Part shown: positions 1 through 9,398 of the stretch, piece after piece | How the letters are laid out: every line of letters starts with the position of its first letter | How positions within the stretch are numbered: position 1 is the stretch's first letter | Notes under the pieces: generated by a model | Seen by the model: only the letters and a program-made list of their open reading frames with translations | Told to the model about the DNA's origin: nothing | The model's database searches: none | Source of the DNA: Anaerobaca lacustris | Lineage (GTDB): Bacteria > Planctomycetota > Phycisphaerae > Sedimentisphaerales > Anaerobacaceae | Reading direction: 5' to 3' | DNA length: 64,000 bases | NCBI RefSeq assembly: GCF_030012215.1 | Contig: NZ_JASCXX010000007.1 | Coordinates: forward strand, 62,001 to 126,000 | Translations under genes and position numbers: made by a program

Positions 1-141
1 CTGCTGGTCACCACGGACCTGTCCGTATCGCAGATCGCCTCGGCCCTGGGCTGCGCCGACGCGAAGAACCTGGCGCGCTACTTCAAACGGGCCACCGGCA
101 TGACGCCGCTGAGCTACCGCAACCTGCACGGACGACGGTAG
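1..141 (+). CDS. AraC-family transcriptional regulator, C-terminal end (partial)
   Basis: The first 46 codons are open from base 1 to a TAG stop at 139-141, so the gene begins outside the window. The residues VSQIASALGCADAKNLARYFKRAT followed in pattern by GMTPLSYR are the second helix-turn-helix of AraC/XylS regulators: the IA-x-x-LG-x-x-D helix and the closing F-x-R-x-x-G-x-TP-x-x-YR signature. In Planctomycetota such domains often end XylR-like sugar-responsive regulators, but the sensor part is missing here, so the ligand cannot be stated. It lies 294 bases upstream of the first LamG gene on the same strand, which makes it a possible but unproven local regulator. Confidence 0.85.
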   Translation: MLVTTDLSVSQIASALGCADAKNLARYFKRATGMTPLSYRNLHGRR

Positions 142-435
142 TTGACGTCGTGTCGTGCACAAAATGAGGATTTTTTGCGCGCCAATGAGGTTGTATCGAC
201 CCTGGTCCGGGAGCCACAATGGTGTACCGGAAGTGTATGAATCGGAGCATGGCAGATTCGCAAAGCTGCCCCAGGGAAGTGGCGATTGGACGAAGGTTCG
301 TCGGCGCGTTCTGCGGCTCGGGCTCAGCCGTCAAATGGGACCAGGGTCGCCGGAAATAAGGGTCAGACAGAGGAGTCCCGCTTTCGCCTGTAACCGGGAG
401 CGGATCCATGTCGAACTTCTCGAAGGAGGACGATC
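142..435. other. Intergenic region between the AraC-type gene and the first LamG gene
   Basis: This 294-base gap holds no convincing gene. Short open frames across it lack family motifs and ribosome binding sites. A clear Shine-Dalgarno sequence (AAGGAGG, 423-429) lies just before the LamG start. No near-consensus sigma-70 promoter was found, although the LamG promoter is expected to lie here. Confidence 0.5.
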
Positions 436-3345
436 ATGCGTAGAGAACTCATGCCTGTATTGACCGTCGCCATGGTGCTGGGAGCGTTTGGCCTGGGCGC
501 GGCGCGTGCGGCCGACCCGAGTCTCGTCGGCTGGTGGAAACTCGACGACGGCGCCGGAACGACGGCCCTCGATTCCAGCGGTCGCAGCATCGATGGAACG
601 TTGTTCGGCGAGCCGGAATGGCTGGCCAAGGCCGTCTATGGAGGCGGCCTGCTCTTCGACGGAGCGGACGACTACATCTTCATCGACGGCCACTTCCAAC
701 TGGCCGAGTATGCGATGACGGTCTGGTTCCGAGTGGACGCCGCGGGCCAGCGGGACATCCTGTCGGCCTACGCCGTCGGCGTGCTGCATGGCATTCTGCT
801 GGAGGTCCAGGCCGCCGGCACACTGCGGTATCTCCACCGGTATCCGCTCGGGACCGGTGGCGGCGTGAACGTCTACACCACCGCCTCGTATGCCGACGGC
901 GCCTGGTATCATGCCGCGATCGTCAAGTCGGCCGACCAGATCACGTTGTATGTCAACGGTGAGCAGGTCGGCTCCACGGCCGACGCGAGCGTGTTCGATC
1001 CGACCGATTCGTTTGGGCTGGCCGTGGGGGTCCTGGACAACGAGAGAGCGTTGGATCGCCTCTTCCTCGGTGCGATGGACGACATTCGCGTCTACGATCG
1101 CGCGCTGCCGCAAGCCGAGATCCAGAAGGCCATGGCCGGTCTCGGGCCCGACAGCGAGAAGGCCTCGGCGCCCGTGCCCGAAGACAACGCGACGGACGTG
1201 CCGCGCGACGTCATCCTGAGCTGGACGGCCGGCGAATTCGCCGCGACGCACGATGTCTACTTCGCAGCGGTGTTCGACGACGTCAATGCCGCCGGTCGAG
1301 CCAATCCGATGGGCGTGCTGGCGAGCCAGGGCCAGAGCGGTCTGTCGTATGATCTGCCGGATATTCTCGATTTCGAGACGACCTACTACTGGCGCGTCGA
1401 TGAAGTCAACGCCCCGCCGAGCGATGCGATCTTCAAAGGCAACGTCTGGAGCTTCACCACCGAGCCGTTCGCCTACGCCGTGGAGAATGTCGTCGCCACC
1501 AGCAACGGGACCAGCGAGCCGGACGCCGGACCCGAGAACACCGTCAACAGCTCGGGCATCGACGAGAACGACCAGCATTCGACCGCCGCGACCGACATGT
1601 GGCTGGCCAATCCACCCGATGATGAACCACTCTACATCCAGTATGAATTCGATCGCATCTACAAACTCCATGAGATGCACGTCTGGAACTACAACGTCAT
1701 GTTCGAGTTGATCCTCGGTTTCGGCCTCAAGGACGTGACCGTTGAGTATTCTGAGAACGGTGAGGACTGGATCACCCTCGGCGACGTGCCGTTCACCAAG
1801 GCCACCGCCCGGGCGAACTACGTCGCCAACACCGTGGTCGATTTCGGCGGTGTGGCCGCCAGATACGTCCGGCTGACCGTCCACAGCGGGCACGGCATGA
1901 TGGGCCAGTATGGCCTCAGCGAGATCCGCTTCCTGTCCATTCCCGCGCAGGCCCGCGACCCGCAGCCGGCCGACGGCGCGGCGGACGTGGCCGTCGGCAG
2001 CGCCCTGAGCTGGCGCGCCGGGCGCGACGCGGCCTCGCACGAAGTGTATCTTGGCGCAGACGCCGATGCGTTGGCCCTCGTTGCCACGGTCGCCGGCGCG
2101 ACGGTCACTCCGGGCAACCTCGAATTCGGCCGCACCTACTACTGGACGGTCGATGCGATCAATCCGGACGATGCCAACCCCGTCTGGGGCAGCCCCCTTT
2201 GGAGCTTCTCGACGCAGCAATACGCCTGGATCGACGGGTTCGAAGACTACACCGACGACATCGACGCCGGGGAGGCGATCTTCGACACGTGGCTCGACGG
2301 CTGGGTCAACAACACCGGCTCGACGGTCGGTTATCTCCAGGCCCCGTTCGCCGAACGAACGATCGTTCACGGCGGCCAGCAGTCCATGCCCCTGCTGTAC
2401 GACAATGCCGTCTCGCCGTTCTACTCCGAAACCGAGCGCGTCTTCGACTCGCCGCAGAACTGGACCGGCAACGGCGCCGACACGCTGGTGGTCCACGTCC
2501 GGGGCAACGCGCCCGACTTCAAGGAGACGGCCGATGGACAGATCATCATCAGCGCGATCGGCAGCGACATCTGGGGCACGGCCGATCAGTTCCGCTTCGC
2601 CTACAAGAACCTCAGCGGCAACGGGTCGATTGTGGTGCGCGTCGACAGCCTGGTTCGCAGCGACGAGTGGGCGAAGGCGGGCGTGATGATCCGCGAGACG
2701 CTCGAAGCCGGGTCGAAGCACGCCTTCGTGGCGGTGACGCCGGAGCCGAGTCACGGCGTGTCGTTCCAGCGTCGGCCGGTGGCCGGGCAGGACAGCGCCA
2801 ATACGGACGTGGCCGACATCGAGATGCCGCACTGGGTGAAGCTGACCCGGACGGGCAACGTCTTCACGGCCCAGCAGTCGGCCGACGGCGTCGCCTGGGT
2901 GGACATCACCGTCACCCCGGCACTCGAGATCGTGATGGCCAGCAACGTCTACGTCGGCTTGGCGGTGACCAGCCATAGCATTACGGCTACGACGGCGGCC
3001 GAGTTCTCGAACCTCTCGACGACCGGCAACGTGACGGGCGCCTGGCAGACCGCCGAAATCGGCGCGACGCAGCCGACTGGCAACTCGGCCGAGCCGATGT
3101 ACGTACGAATCGAGGACAGCGCGGGCATGGCCGCAACGGTTGTGAGTGCCGACGAGGCGATCACGCTGCGTCCGTCGTGGCAGGAGTGGAAAATCCCGTA
3201 CGCCGACCTGGTCGGTGTGAACCTCAGTCGGGTGCAGAAGATGGCGATCGGCGTCGGCAACAAGACCAGTCCCGCCGCCGGTGGCACCGGTACGGTCTAC
3301 ATCGACGACATCGGCTTCGGCCGCCCTGCTGCCACCGGCCAGTAG
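436..3345 (+). CDS. Secreted LamG / fibronectin-III-like / discoidin multidomain protein
   Basis: The 969-residue product starts at an ATG preceded by AAGGAGG. Residues 1-25 form a signal peptide ending A-R-A. Domains seen by eye are a LamG/concanavalin-like beta-sandwich (about 28-232, with WWKLDDGAG and the closing MDDIRVYDRAL motif), a fibronectin-III-like unit (about 245-345, YYWRVDEVN), an F5/8 type C discoidin-like domain (about 348-505, ending YVRLTVHSG..GLSEIRF), a second fibronectin-like unit (about 510-600), and a C-terminal carbohydrate-binding-like sandwich. That last sandwich is interrupted by a DUF1349-like segment (about 700-865). Such architecture is typical of planctomycete exported proteins that bind polysaccharide or matrix. 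No catalytic residues and no sorting signal were recognised. It is paralogous to the next gene. The substrate is unknown. Confidence 0.85.
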   Translation: MRRELMPVLTVAMVLGAFGLGAARAADPSLVGWWKLDDGAGTTALDSSGRSIDGTLFGEPEWLAKAVYGGGLLFDGADDYIFIDGHFQLAEYAMTVWFRVDAAGQRDILSAYAVGVLHGILLEVQAAGTLRYLHRYPLGTGGGVNVYTTASYADGAWYHAAIVKSADQITLYVNGEQVGSTADASVFDPTDSFGLAVGVLDNERALDRLFLGAMDDIRVYDRALPQAEIQKAMAGLGPDSEKASAPVPEDNATDVPRDVILSWTAGEFAATHDVYFAAVFDDVNAAGRANPMGVLASQGQSGLSYDLPDILDFETTYYWRVDEVNAPPSDAIFKGNVWSFTTEPFAYAVENVVATSNGTSEPDAGPENTVNSSGIDENDQHSTAATDMWLANPPDDEPLYIQYEFDRIYKLHEMHVWNYNVMFELILGFGLKDVTVEYSENGEDWITLGDVPFTKATARANYVANTVVDFGGVAARYVRLTVHSGHGMMGQYGLSEIRFLSIPAQARDPQPADGAADVAVGSALSWRAGRDAASHEVYLGADADALALVATVAGATVTPGNLEFGRTYYWTVDAINPDDANPVWGSPLWSFSTQQYAWIDGFEDYTDDIDAGEAIFDTWLDGWVNNTGSTVGYLQAPFAERTIVHGGQQSMPLLYDNAVSPFYSETERVFDSPQNWTGNGADTLVVHVRGNAPDFKETADGQIIISAIGSDIWGTADQFRFAYKNLSGNGSIVVRVDSLVRSDEWAKAGVMIRETLEAGSKHAFVAVTPEPSHGVSFQRRPVAGQDSANTDVADIEMPHWVKLTRTGNVFTAQQSADGVAWVDITVTPALEIVMASNVYVGLAVTSHSITATTAAEFSNLSTTGNVTGAWQTAEIGATQPTGNSAEPMYVRIEDSAGMAATVVSADEAITLRPSWQEWKIPYADLVGVNLSRVQKMAIGVGNKTSPAAGGTGTVYIDDIGFGRPAATGQ

Positions 3346-3744
3346 CTGCGGCAATCGAGCGTCCGAGGAGCGGATGTCTCCGTGCAAAACAGGATCGTGG
3401 CTCCGGCCGTCAAACGCCGGAGCCACGCTCATTTGGATCGATCCAGGGTACGGATGCGTCCCGGAGCAGGCGTTTCGTCCCAACTCTTCGCAAAATGGTT
3501 GAAAGAAAACGCGATCAGATCTTGCCGGAAGGGCCCCCACAATGGCACAATAGTGGATTGCTGGCAGTGTTGTTTGGGATAGAGGGTGTTGAATGCGCAT
3601 ATCCAGCACGGCTTTGCTGACAGACTCGTTGCAGGCGGAAGGCCCTCCGTAGCGTATCCCGGTTTGCGTCTCGGCGTACGTCGGAGCGGCGCGAACGGGA
3701 GCGGAGCGGCCCATCATTGTAGGTTTCGTAGACGGAGGAACATC
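3346..3744. other. 399-base intergenic region between the two LamG genes
   Basis: The gap contains the terminator-like hairpin at 3397-3426 and then about 300 bases without a convincing gene. An open frame runs in from 3586 in the frame of the downstream gene, but the SD-supported start is at 3745. A weak promoter candidate (TTGCCG, 18 bases, CACAAT near 3521-3550) exists. The spacing of TGGCAC and TTGC near 3543 does not fit sigma-54. Confidence 0.5.
3397..3426 (+). terminator. Hairpin downstream of first LamG gene
   Basis: A perfect 11-base inverted repeat (GTGGCTCCGGC and its complement) encloses an 8-base loop (3408-3415). It begins 51 bases after the LamG stop. There is no strong T run after it (GCTCATTTGG), so it is either a weak intrinsic terminator or an mRNA 3-prime stabilising stem. 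A nearly identical stem follows the paralogous gene. Confidence 0.6.
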
Positions 3745-6567
3745 ATGTCCAGGCAGTTTGTGTGTGCCATCTGTTCGATTCTGCTGAGCGCGGCGTTGGT
3801 CGGTGCGGCCGATGTCACGCCGGTGATTTTCGTGGACTTCGTGGGAACCCTGTCCGGCACGGACTACACCCTCGGACCCCGCGAGATCGACACGACCGGC
3901 ACGTTCGCCGCGCACAACGGGACCGAGGTCGTAGCCGCAGGGCTCGGAATCCTCGCCAACGCGGACGGCAGCAACCAGGAGAGCTTCGAGTTCGATGCGT
4001 CGGCGTTCAACAGGAACGCCACCGAGTTCACCGGGACCGCCTTCGTCGCCGAGGCCGTTTTCACCTCGAGCGGTCCCAGCGGAGCGATGGCCCCGATCAT
4101 GGACATCGGCGGCCAGTGCTTCATCCGGTTCCACGACGGGCTGTCGGCCGGCTGTTGGAACGGCAGCACCGAAGTGGTCAACAACAACATCGAGCCGATC
4201 CCCGCTGTGGGCCAGACCCACCATTACGCCATCGTGTACGACGGCGCCCAGACCATCACCTATTACAAAGACGGCGCCCCGATCTTCCAGAGCGACAACG
4301 GATCGCCCAAGGAGATCACCCGCCTGATCTCGTGGGGCAACATTCGGCACGCCTCGGTCAACGGCGGGCGTCAGCTCGTTGGGGAATACGAAGCGGTGGC
4401 GTTCTCGACGTTCACCGGCACGTTCGACCCCGAGAAGGACTTCATTCTCCCCGAAGGCCCAATGTCCCGCGCTCTGGCCTTCGCACCCGATCCGGCCGAG
4501 GAGGCCACCGATGTCCCGCGCGACACGGTCCTGCGCTGGATGCCGGGCGAATTCGCCGTCGCCCACGACGTGTATCTCGGCACGAACCGGGACGATGTCA
4601 ACGACGCCCAGAGAAGCGATCCGAGGGGCGTGCTCGTGAGCCAGGGCCAGGCCGGCGCCCTGTACGAGCCGGCCGATGCGTTCGAGTTCGGGCAGACCTA
4701 TTACTGGCGGATCGACGAGGTCAACGCCGCTCCCGACAACACGATCCACAAAGGCCTTCTCTGGAGCTTCACGGCCGAGCCGCTGGCCTATCCGATTCCC
4801 GGCGTGGTCGCCACGAGCAACGGCGTCTCGCAGGCCGAAGCCGGGCCGGAGAACACCGTTGATGGATCGGGACTCAACGACCTCGACCAGCATTCGACGG
4901 TCAGCGGCGACATGTGGCAGGCCGGGCCCCCTGCGGAAGGCCCGCTGTGGATTCAGTACGAATTCGACAGGGTCTATCTGCTTCACGAGCTGCTCGTCTG
5001 GAACCACAACACGCAGTTCGAACTGCTGCTCGGCTTCGGAACCAAGGATGTCACCGTCGAATACTCGCTCGACGGGATCGACTGGATGACGCATGGCGAC
5101 GTCCAGCTTGCTCAAGGCACGGCGGCGGCCACGTATACCTACAACACAACGGTCGATCTGAGCGGCGTTGTGGCGCAATACGTCCGGCTGATCGTCAACA
5201 GCGGTTACGGTGGGACGGGACAATACGGCCTGAGCGAAGTCCGGTTCACCTTCATTCCGGCGCACGCGCGGCAGCCGGAGCCGGCGGCCGGGACGGTCGA
5301 TGTGGACGTCGATGCGACCCTGAGCTGGCGCGCCGGTCGTGACGCGATCGCGCACAACGTCTATCTCGGCACCGACCCGGCGAACCTGCCCCTGGCGGCA
5401 ACCGTCGGCCAGCCGAGCTTCGTGCCCGACCTCGTCTTCGGCAACGTCTACTACTGGAAGGTCGACGCCGACGACGGCGACGCCGTCTGGGAAGGCGACC
5501 TGTGGAGCTTCACCACCGCCGAGTACGCCACCATCGACGATATGGAAAGCTACACCGACGACATCGACGCCGGTGAGACGATCTTCCAGACCTGGATTGA
5601 CGGCTGGACCAACGACACCGGCTCGGTCGTCGGCTACACCGAGTCGCCGTTCGCCGAGAAGACGATCGTCCACGGCGGACGCCAGTCGATGCCGCTGGCG
5701 TACGACAATGGTGTGGCTCCGTTCTACTCGGAGATCTCGCGGACCTGGAACACCGCACAGGATTGGACCATCAACGGCGCCAAGACGCTGCGGCTGTACT
5801 TCCGCGGCGCCGAGACCAACGCGGCCGATACGCTCTACGTGGCGGTCGAAGACAGCACGGGCCGCGTCGCGGTCGCAACGTATCCGAACCCTGACGCGCT
5901 GACGGTCGCCGCCTGGCAGGCCTGGACGATTCCCTACAGCCAACTGGCGGGCGTGAACATGGCCCGCATCGAAACGGTGACCATCGGCGTCGGCGATCGT
6001 GCGAATCCGACGGCCGCCGGCAGCGGCCTGCTGTTCCTCGACGACATCGGGTTCGGCACGCCTCTGGCGTATCACGTTCCAGCCGACGTCACCGGTCCGG
6101 GCGACGTGGTCCAGGGCGTCCCGAACGACGGCGATTGGCCCGGAGCCGAGACGCCGGAGCTGGCAATCGACAACAACGTCAACACCAAGTTCCTGCATTT
6201 CAAGGGCGATGAAGGGCCCAGCGGCATTCGCGTCACGCCGGCCGTCGGCCCGACTGCAGTTACGGCCCTGACCCTGACGACGGCCAACGATACGCCCGGA
6301 CGCGATCCCGTCAGCTTCGAGCTCTATGGCTCGAACGACGGGATCGACGGGTCGTACACGCTGATCGCCGCCGGCGAGATCGCGGACTTCGCCGCCGAGG
6401 CCGAATGGCCTCGCTTCACCGCAAACGCCACGCCGATCGCGTTCGACAACGACGTGGCGTACACCAGCTACCAGCTCCTGTTTCCGGACATTCGCGGTCC
6501 GGTCGGCGGCTCGGTCAACAGCATGCAGATCGCCGAGATCGAACTGATCGGCGTCATGGCCCCGTAA
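3745..6567 (+). CDS. Secreted LamG / discoidin multidomain protein (paralogue)
   Basis: The ATG at 3745 is chosen because ACGGAGGAACATC precedes it and a signal peptide (MSRQFVCAICSILLSAALVG, cut near A22-A23) follows. The frame itself is open from 3586. The 940-residue product has a LamG-like sandwich (about 24-235), a fibronectin-like unit with YYWRIDEVN, an F5/8 type C-like domain ending YVRLIVNSG..GLSEVRF, a second fibronectin-like unit, a carbohydrate-binding-like sandwich ending FLDDIGFG, and an extra C-terminal discoidin-like domain (about 785-940). The central domains align residue for residue with the upstream gene, so the pair arose by duplication. This copy lacks the DUF1349-like insertion and gains the terminal domain. 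It is probably a surface or secreted polysaccharide-binding protein with no visible catalytic site. Confidence 0.85.
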   Translation: MSRQFVCAICSILLSAALVGAADVTPVIFVDFVGTLSGTDYTLGPREIDTTGTFAAHNGTEVVAAGLGILANADGSNQESFEFDASAFNRNATEFTGTAFVAEAVFTSSGPSGAMAPIMDIGGQCFIRFHDGLSAGCWNGSTEVVNNNIEPIPAVGQTHHYAIVYDGAQTITYYKDGAPIFQSDNGSPKEITRLISWGNIRHASVNGGRQLVGEYEAVAFSTFTGTFDPEKDFILPEGPMSRALAFAPDPAEEATDVPRDTVLRWMPGEFAVAHDVYLGTNRDDVNDAQRSDPRGVLVSQGQAGALYEPADAFEFGQTYYWRIDEVNAAPDNTIHKGLLWSFTAEPLAYPIPGVVATSNGVSQAEAGPENTVDGSGLNDLDQHSTVSGDMWQAGPPAEGPLWIQYEFDRVYLLHELLVWNHNTQFELLLGFGTKDVTVEYSLDGIDWMTHGDVQLAQGTAAATYTYNTTVDLSGVVAQYVRLIVNSGYGGTGQYGLSEVRFTFIPAHARQPEPAAGTVDVDVDATLSWRAGRDAIAHNVYLGTDPANLPLAATVGQPSFVPDLVFGNVYYWKVDADDGDAVWEGDLWSFTTAEYATIDDMESYTDDIDAGETIFQTWIDGWTNDTGSVVGYTESPFAEKTIVHGGRQSMPLAYDNGVAPFYSEISRTWNTAQDWTINGAKTLRLYFRGAETNAADTLYVAVEDSTGRVAVATYPNPDALTVAAWQAWTIPYSQLAGVNMARIETVTIGVGDRANPTAAGSGLLFLDDIGFGTPLAYHVPADVTGPGDVVQGVPNDGDWPGAETPELAIDNNVNTKFLHFKGDEGPSGIRVTPAVGPTAVTALTLTTANDTPGRDPVSFELYGSNDGIDGSYTLIAAGEIADFAAEAEWPRFTANATPIAFDNDVAYTSYQLLFPDIRGPVGGSVNSMQIAEIELIGVMAP

Positions 6568-6604
6568 CCGTTTGGGGGCACACAGTTCTGCAAGAGCGCA
6601 TCCC

Positions 6605-6633
6605 GTGGCTCCGACGAAGACCGTCGGAGCCAC
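6605..6633 (+). terminator. Hairpin downstream of second LamG gene
   Basis: A perfect 11-base inverted repeat (GTGGCTCCGAC and complement) with a 7-base loop lies 37 bases after the stop. Its sequence and flanks closely match the hairpin at 3397-3426, including a following GGCTCGTTTGG. It therefore appears to have been duplicated with its gene. The T run is weak. Confidence 0.6.
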
Positions 6634-6698
6634 GGCTCGTTTGGGGAGCCCCCCACACCGCCGAAAGCGAAGGCGACGAAAGACCGGCACAAAGGGCT

Positions 6699-6727
6699 TT
6701 GACAGGTCGGTTCCAACTCTGTATACT
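6699..6727 (+). promoter_or_regulatory. Strong sigma-70 promoter for the aldose epimerase
   Basis: TTGACA at 6699-6704, a 17-base spacer and TATACT at 6722-6727 form a near-consensus promoter. Transcription would start near 6734 and leave a leader of about 165 bases before the GTG at 6903. The leader holds a short CAGGCA/TGCCTG inverted repeat but no riboswitch class that I recognise. Confidence 0.8.
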
Positions 6728-6902
6728 CCTCTCAGCTTGCAGGGCGATTCAGGCAACGACGGCTTTCCCGCCGAAACAAGAACAAGATGCCTGATGGCGG
6801 AAATGCCTCTGCCGCTCCCGTTGCCCAGGCAGCCCGGTCTACAAGGGACGCTGCAAGCACAATCGAACGATAATCGAAACCTGCATTGAAGGAGACATGC
6901 CT

Positions 6903-7946
6903 GTGAACGCGCATAAGGAACCGTTTGGACAAACCGCAGAGGGCCGCGAGGTCTTCGCCTACACGCTCGCCAGTTCGAAGGGGTTGCGGGCGCGCATCAC
7001 CGACTACGGGGCGACACTCGTTTCCTTATACGTACCGGATCGCAACGGCCACCTGGAAGACATCGTGCTGGGATTCGACGACCTGCAGGGCTACATCGAC
7101 CACACCGCCTACATGGGAGCCACCGTGGGGCGCTACGCCAATCGCATCGGCGGCGCCAGGTTCACACTGGACGGCGTCGAATACACGCTGGCGGCCAACA
7201 ACGGCCCGAACCACCTGCACGGCGGTATCAAGGGCTTCGACAAGGCCGTGTGGGATACGAACGAGGTCGTGGCCGCTGAAGATGAAGCCTGGGTCAAGAT
7301 GACCTATCTGAGCCCCGACGGTGAGGAAGGCTATCCGGGCAATCTCCAATGCACTGTGACCTACACGCTGACGAACGCCGACGAGCTGCGCATCACGTAC
7401 GAGGCCACGACCGATAAGAAGACCGTGGTCAACCTGACGAACCACAGCTACTGGAACCTGGCCGGGCAGGGCAGCGGCGATGTCCTGAGCCACGAACTGA
7501 TGCTCAACGCCGAGAAGTTCACGCTCATCGACAAGCATCTGATTCCGAACGGAATCATCGCCAGCGTTCTCGACATGCCGCTGGATTTCATTCGGGCCCG
7601 GACGATCGGCTCGCGGATTCGCCAGACCGGCAACGGGTACGACCACAACTACGTACTCAGCGGCACGCCGGGCGAGTTGAAGCTGTGCGCCCAGGTGCGC
7701 GAACCCAAGGCGGGCCGGGTCATGGAGATTCACACGACCGAGCCGGGCGTGCAACTCTACACCGGCAATTTCCTGGACGGGACCCCCGCAGGCAAGGGTG
7801 GCGCGACGTATGACAAACACGCGGGCTTCTGCCTGGAGACGCAGCACTACCCGGACTCGCCAAACAAACCCAATTTCCCGTCCACGGTCCTGGAGCCGGG
7901 CCGGACGTTCACCAGCCAGACCGTGCACAAATTCTCGACGAAGTAG
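6903..7946 (+). CDS. galM: Aldose 1-epimerase (galactose mutarotase)
   Basis: The enzyme interconverts alpha and beta anomers of galactose, glucose and related aldoses in the cytoplasm. The 347-residue product shows the family landmarks: N-terminal ITDYGATLVSLYVPDRNG, GRYANRIGGARF, the substrate-binding NHLHGG motif, the catalytic His region LTNHSYWNL, and the catalytic Glu in CLETQHYPDSPN near the C-terminus. GTG at 6903 is preferred because AAGGAG (6889-6894) lies 8 bases before it; the ATG at 6897 is only 2 bases from that site. It has its own near-consensus promoter. No signal peptide is present. Its position beside a UDP-sugar pyrophosphorylase fits hexose metabolism. Confidence 0.95.
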   Translation: MNAHKEPFGQTAEGREVFAYTLASSKGLRARITDYGATLVSLYVPDRNGHLEDIVLGFDDLQGYIDHTAYMGATVGRYANRIGGARFTLDGVEYTLAANNGPNHLHGGIKGFDKAVWDTNEVVAAEDEAWVKMTYLSPDGEEGYPGNLQCTVTYTLTNADELRITYEATTDKKTVVNLTNHSYWNLAGQGSGDVLSHELMLNAEKFTLIDKHLIPNGIIASVLDMPLDFIRARTIGSRIRQTGNGYDHNYVLSGTPGELKLCAQVREPKAGRVMEIHTTEPGVQLYTGNFLDGTPAGKGGATYDKHAGFCLETQHYPDSPNKPNFPSTVLEPGRTFTSQTVHKFSTK

Positions 7947-7961
7947 CCTCGCCGCCGCACG

Positions 7962-9398
7962 CTAAACGAGATCAACTCGATCCCCAGGGCGGATCGGCGG
8001 GATCTGATCTGCCCTGGCCGTGAGGTCCTCCGGTTCGAGGGCAAACGATGGGGCAATCTCAATCAGGCAGTCGGGCGAGCCGTCCGACCTCCTCGGCACG
8101 GCCACGCCGGCCGATTCGAGCCATCGGGCGGCCCGTTCGACCATCATCTGGCGGGTCGATTCGGCACTGTCGACGCCGGTAGCGTTCTTGACCGGGGCGA
8201 ACTGCTCGGCCCGGTCGATTTCGAGGATGATCGACCGCTCGGCGATAGGCAGTGCGTCGAAGATGAACGATTCGAGCTTGACGCCGTTGGGCTCGTCCGG
8301 CTCGACCGGATGGCCGTTCGCGTCGATGTGGGGGATCTTCTTGACGGCCCGGTGCAGGGGCAGGGTGAAACCCTCGGTGTTGAGCTTCTCGACGAAATCC
8401 GTGCTGATGATATGGATGGCGATACTGCCGAGCTGGAAGGCCAGCGAACCGTCGGGCCGGCGTTTCTCCGCCAGCTCGTCGGGCAGGTCGCTGTACTCAA
8501 TGACGCTGATCCTGCCGTCGATCCGGCAGAAGTTGCCCACCTTCTCCTTCGGATCGTTCTTAATCACTGCTTTGGACGACATTTGCGCGTCGTCGAGGGC
8601 GTGAAGGCCGACGAAGAGCGGGTCGAAGAGCTTCACCAGCGGGTTGTCCACCTGCCAGTAGCTGAGGTACTCGACGCCCCGGTCCTTCATGTCTTTGAGC
8701 GCCCCGCTGCGGGCCAGGGCCCGGATACAACCGCCGTGGCCGTCGGGCGAGCGGGCGATGGAGGCCTTGTCGGCCATCAGGATCCGCCCGTCAAACGCGA
8801 AATTCGGCAGGGTGCCCTGCTGAAAGATAAAGACATTGTCCCGGCCCAGGCCATAGAAATCGTTGGATTCGAAAATCCCCACCGTTTCGATATGATTCAT
8901 CGGACTGGTCATGATGTACCAGGGGCAGACGGCGCCGTATCGACGCGAAACCGCCCCGATGGTCTCGGCGAAAATCTGGAACAGGGTCTTGTTCCGGATC
9001 GGGCTGATAGGATAGTCCCCCTTGGGTCCGTCGAAGCCCAGCCGCGTTCCCTGGCCCCCGGCGACGACGAAGGCGGCCACCTTCCCGGCCGAAATCAGCT
9101 CTCTGCCCCGTCGCAGGGCATCGGCATACAGCGTCCGCTCCGCATCCGTCGTGGGCTCGATCCCATAGGACGGTGCGGGCTCGAAACCGTCGTGGTGGAC
9201 CGCGGCGTCCGGGGCGCGCTTGATGAGGGTCTCGACCCAGGCCGAGATCTTGTCCAGGTCCAGCTCCCCGATCTGTTCGAGCAGGCCGGTTCGTTCGGCC
9301 GCACCCAATTGGTCCCAAAAGCCCAGAAGATGGCTCTGGCCGCACGCCGCGAGCTGTTCCTTGACCTGCACGAGGCCCGCCGTTTCGTCGCCTTGCAT
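7962..9398 (-). CDS. UDPGP-type UTP--hexose-1-phosphate uridylyltransferase
   Basis: The product (478 residues) belongs to the UDPGP family, which makes UDP-sugars from UTP and a sugar 1-phosphate. The nucleotide-binding loop GGQGTRLGFDGPKG is at residues 114-127. Other family features are the NDPKEKVG and VEYSDLP-like stretches and the IFDALP motif. The overall pattern is closer to UDP-N-acetylglucosamine pyrophosphorylase (UAP1-like) than to bacterial GalU, so GlcNAc-1-P or hexose-1-P are both possible substrates. The ATG at 9398 has GGAG 7-8 bases upstream; the open frame extends only four further codons, to a TTG. It converges on galM with 15 bases between the stops. Confidence 0.88.
   Translation of the reverse strand: MQGDETAGLVQVKEQLAACGQSHLLGFWDQLGAAERTGLLEQIGELDLDKISAWVETLIKRAPDAAVHHDGFEPAPSYGIEPTTDAERTLYADALRRGRELISAGKVAAFVVAGGQGTRLGFDGPKGDYPISPIRNKTLFQIFAETIGAVSRRYGAVCPWYIMTSPMNHIETVGIFESNDFYGLGRDNVFIFQQGTLPNFAFDGRILMADKASIARSPDGHGGCIRALARSGALKDMKDRGVEYLSYWQVDNPLVKLFDPLFVGLHALDDAQMSSKAVIKNDPKEKVGNFCRIDGRISVIEYSDLPDELAEKRRPDGSLAFQLGSIAIHIISTDFVEKLNTEGFTLPLHRAVKKIPHIDANGHPVEPDEPNGVKLESFIFDALPIAERSIILEIDRAEQFAPVKNATGVDSAESTRQMMVERAARWLESAGVAVPRRSDGSPDCLIEIAPSFALEPEDLTARADQIPPIRPGDRVDLV

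Noticed and set aside
3543-3570. Possible sigma-54 promoter (TGGCAC ... TTGC)
   Set aside because: The two blocks are 9 bases apart instead of the required 5, and no enhancer-binding protein gene is nearby.
331-6756. A 2,141-codon open frame on the minus strand spanning both LamG genes
   Set aside because: It is antisense to two genes with signal peptides, SD sequences and aligned paralogous domains. Its translation is rich in Arg/Gly/Val/Asp with no domain motifs, as expected from GC-rich codon bias on the opposite strand.
6734-6902. Riboswitch in the 165-base leader of galM
   Set aside because: Only a 6-base inverted repeat was seen, with no conserved core of a known class.
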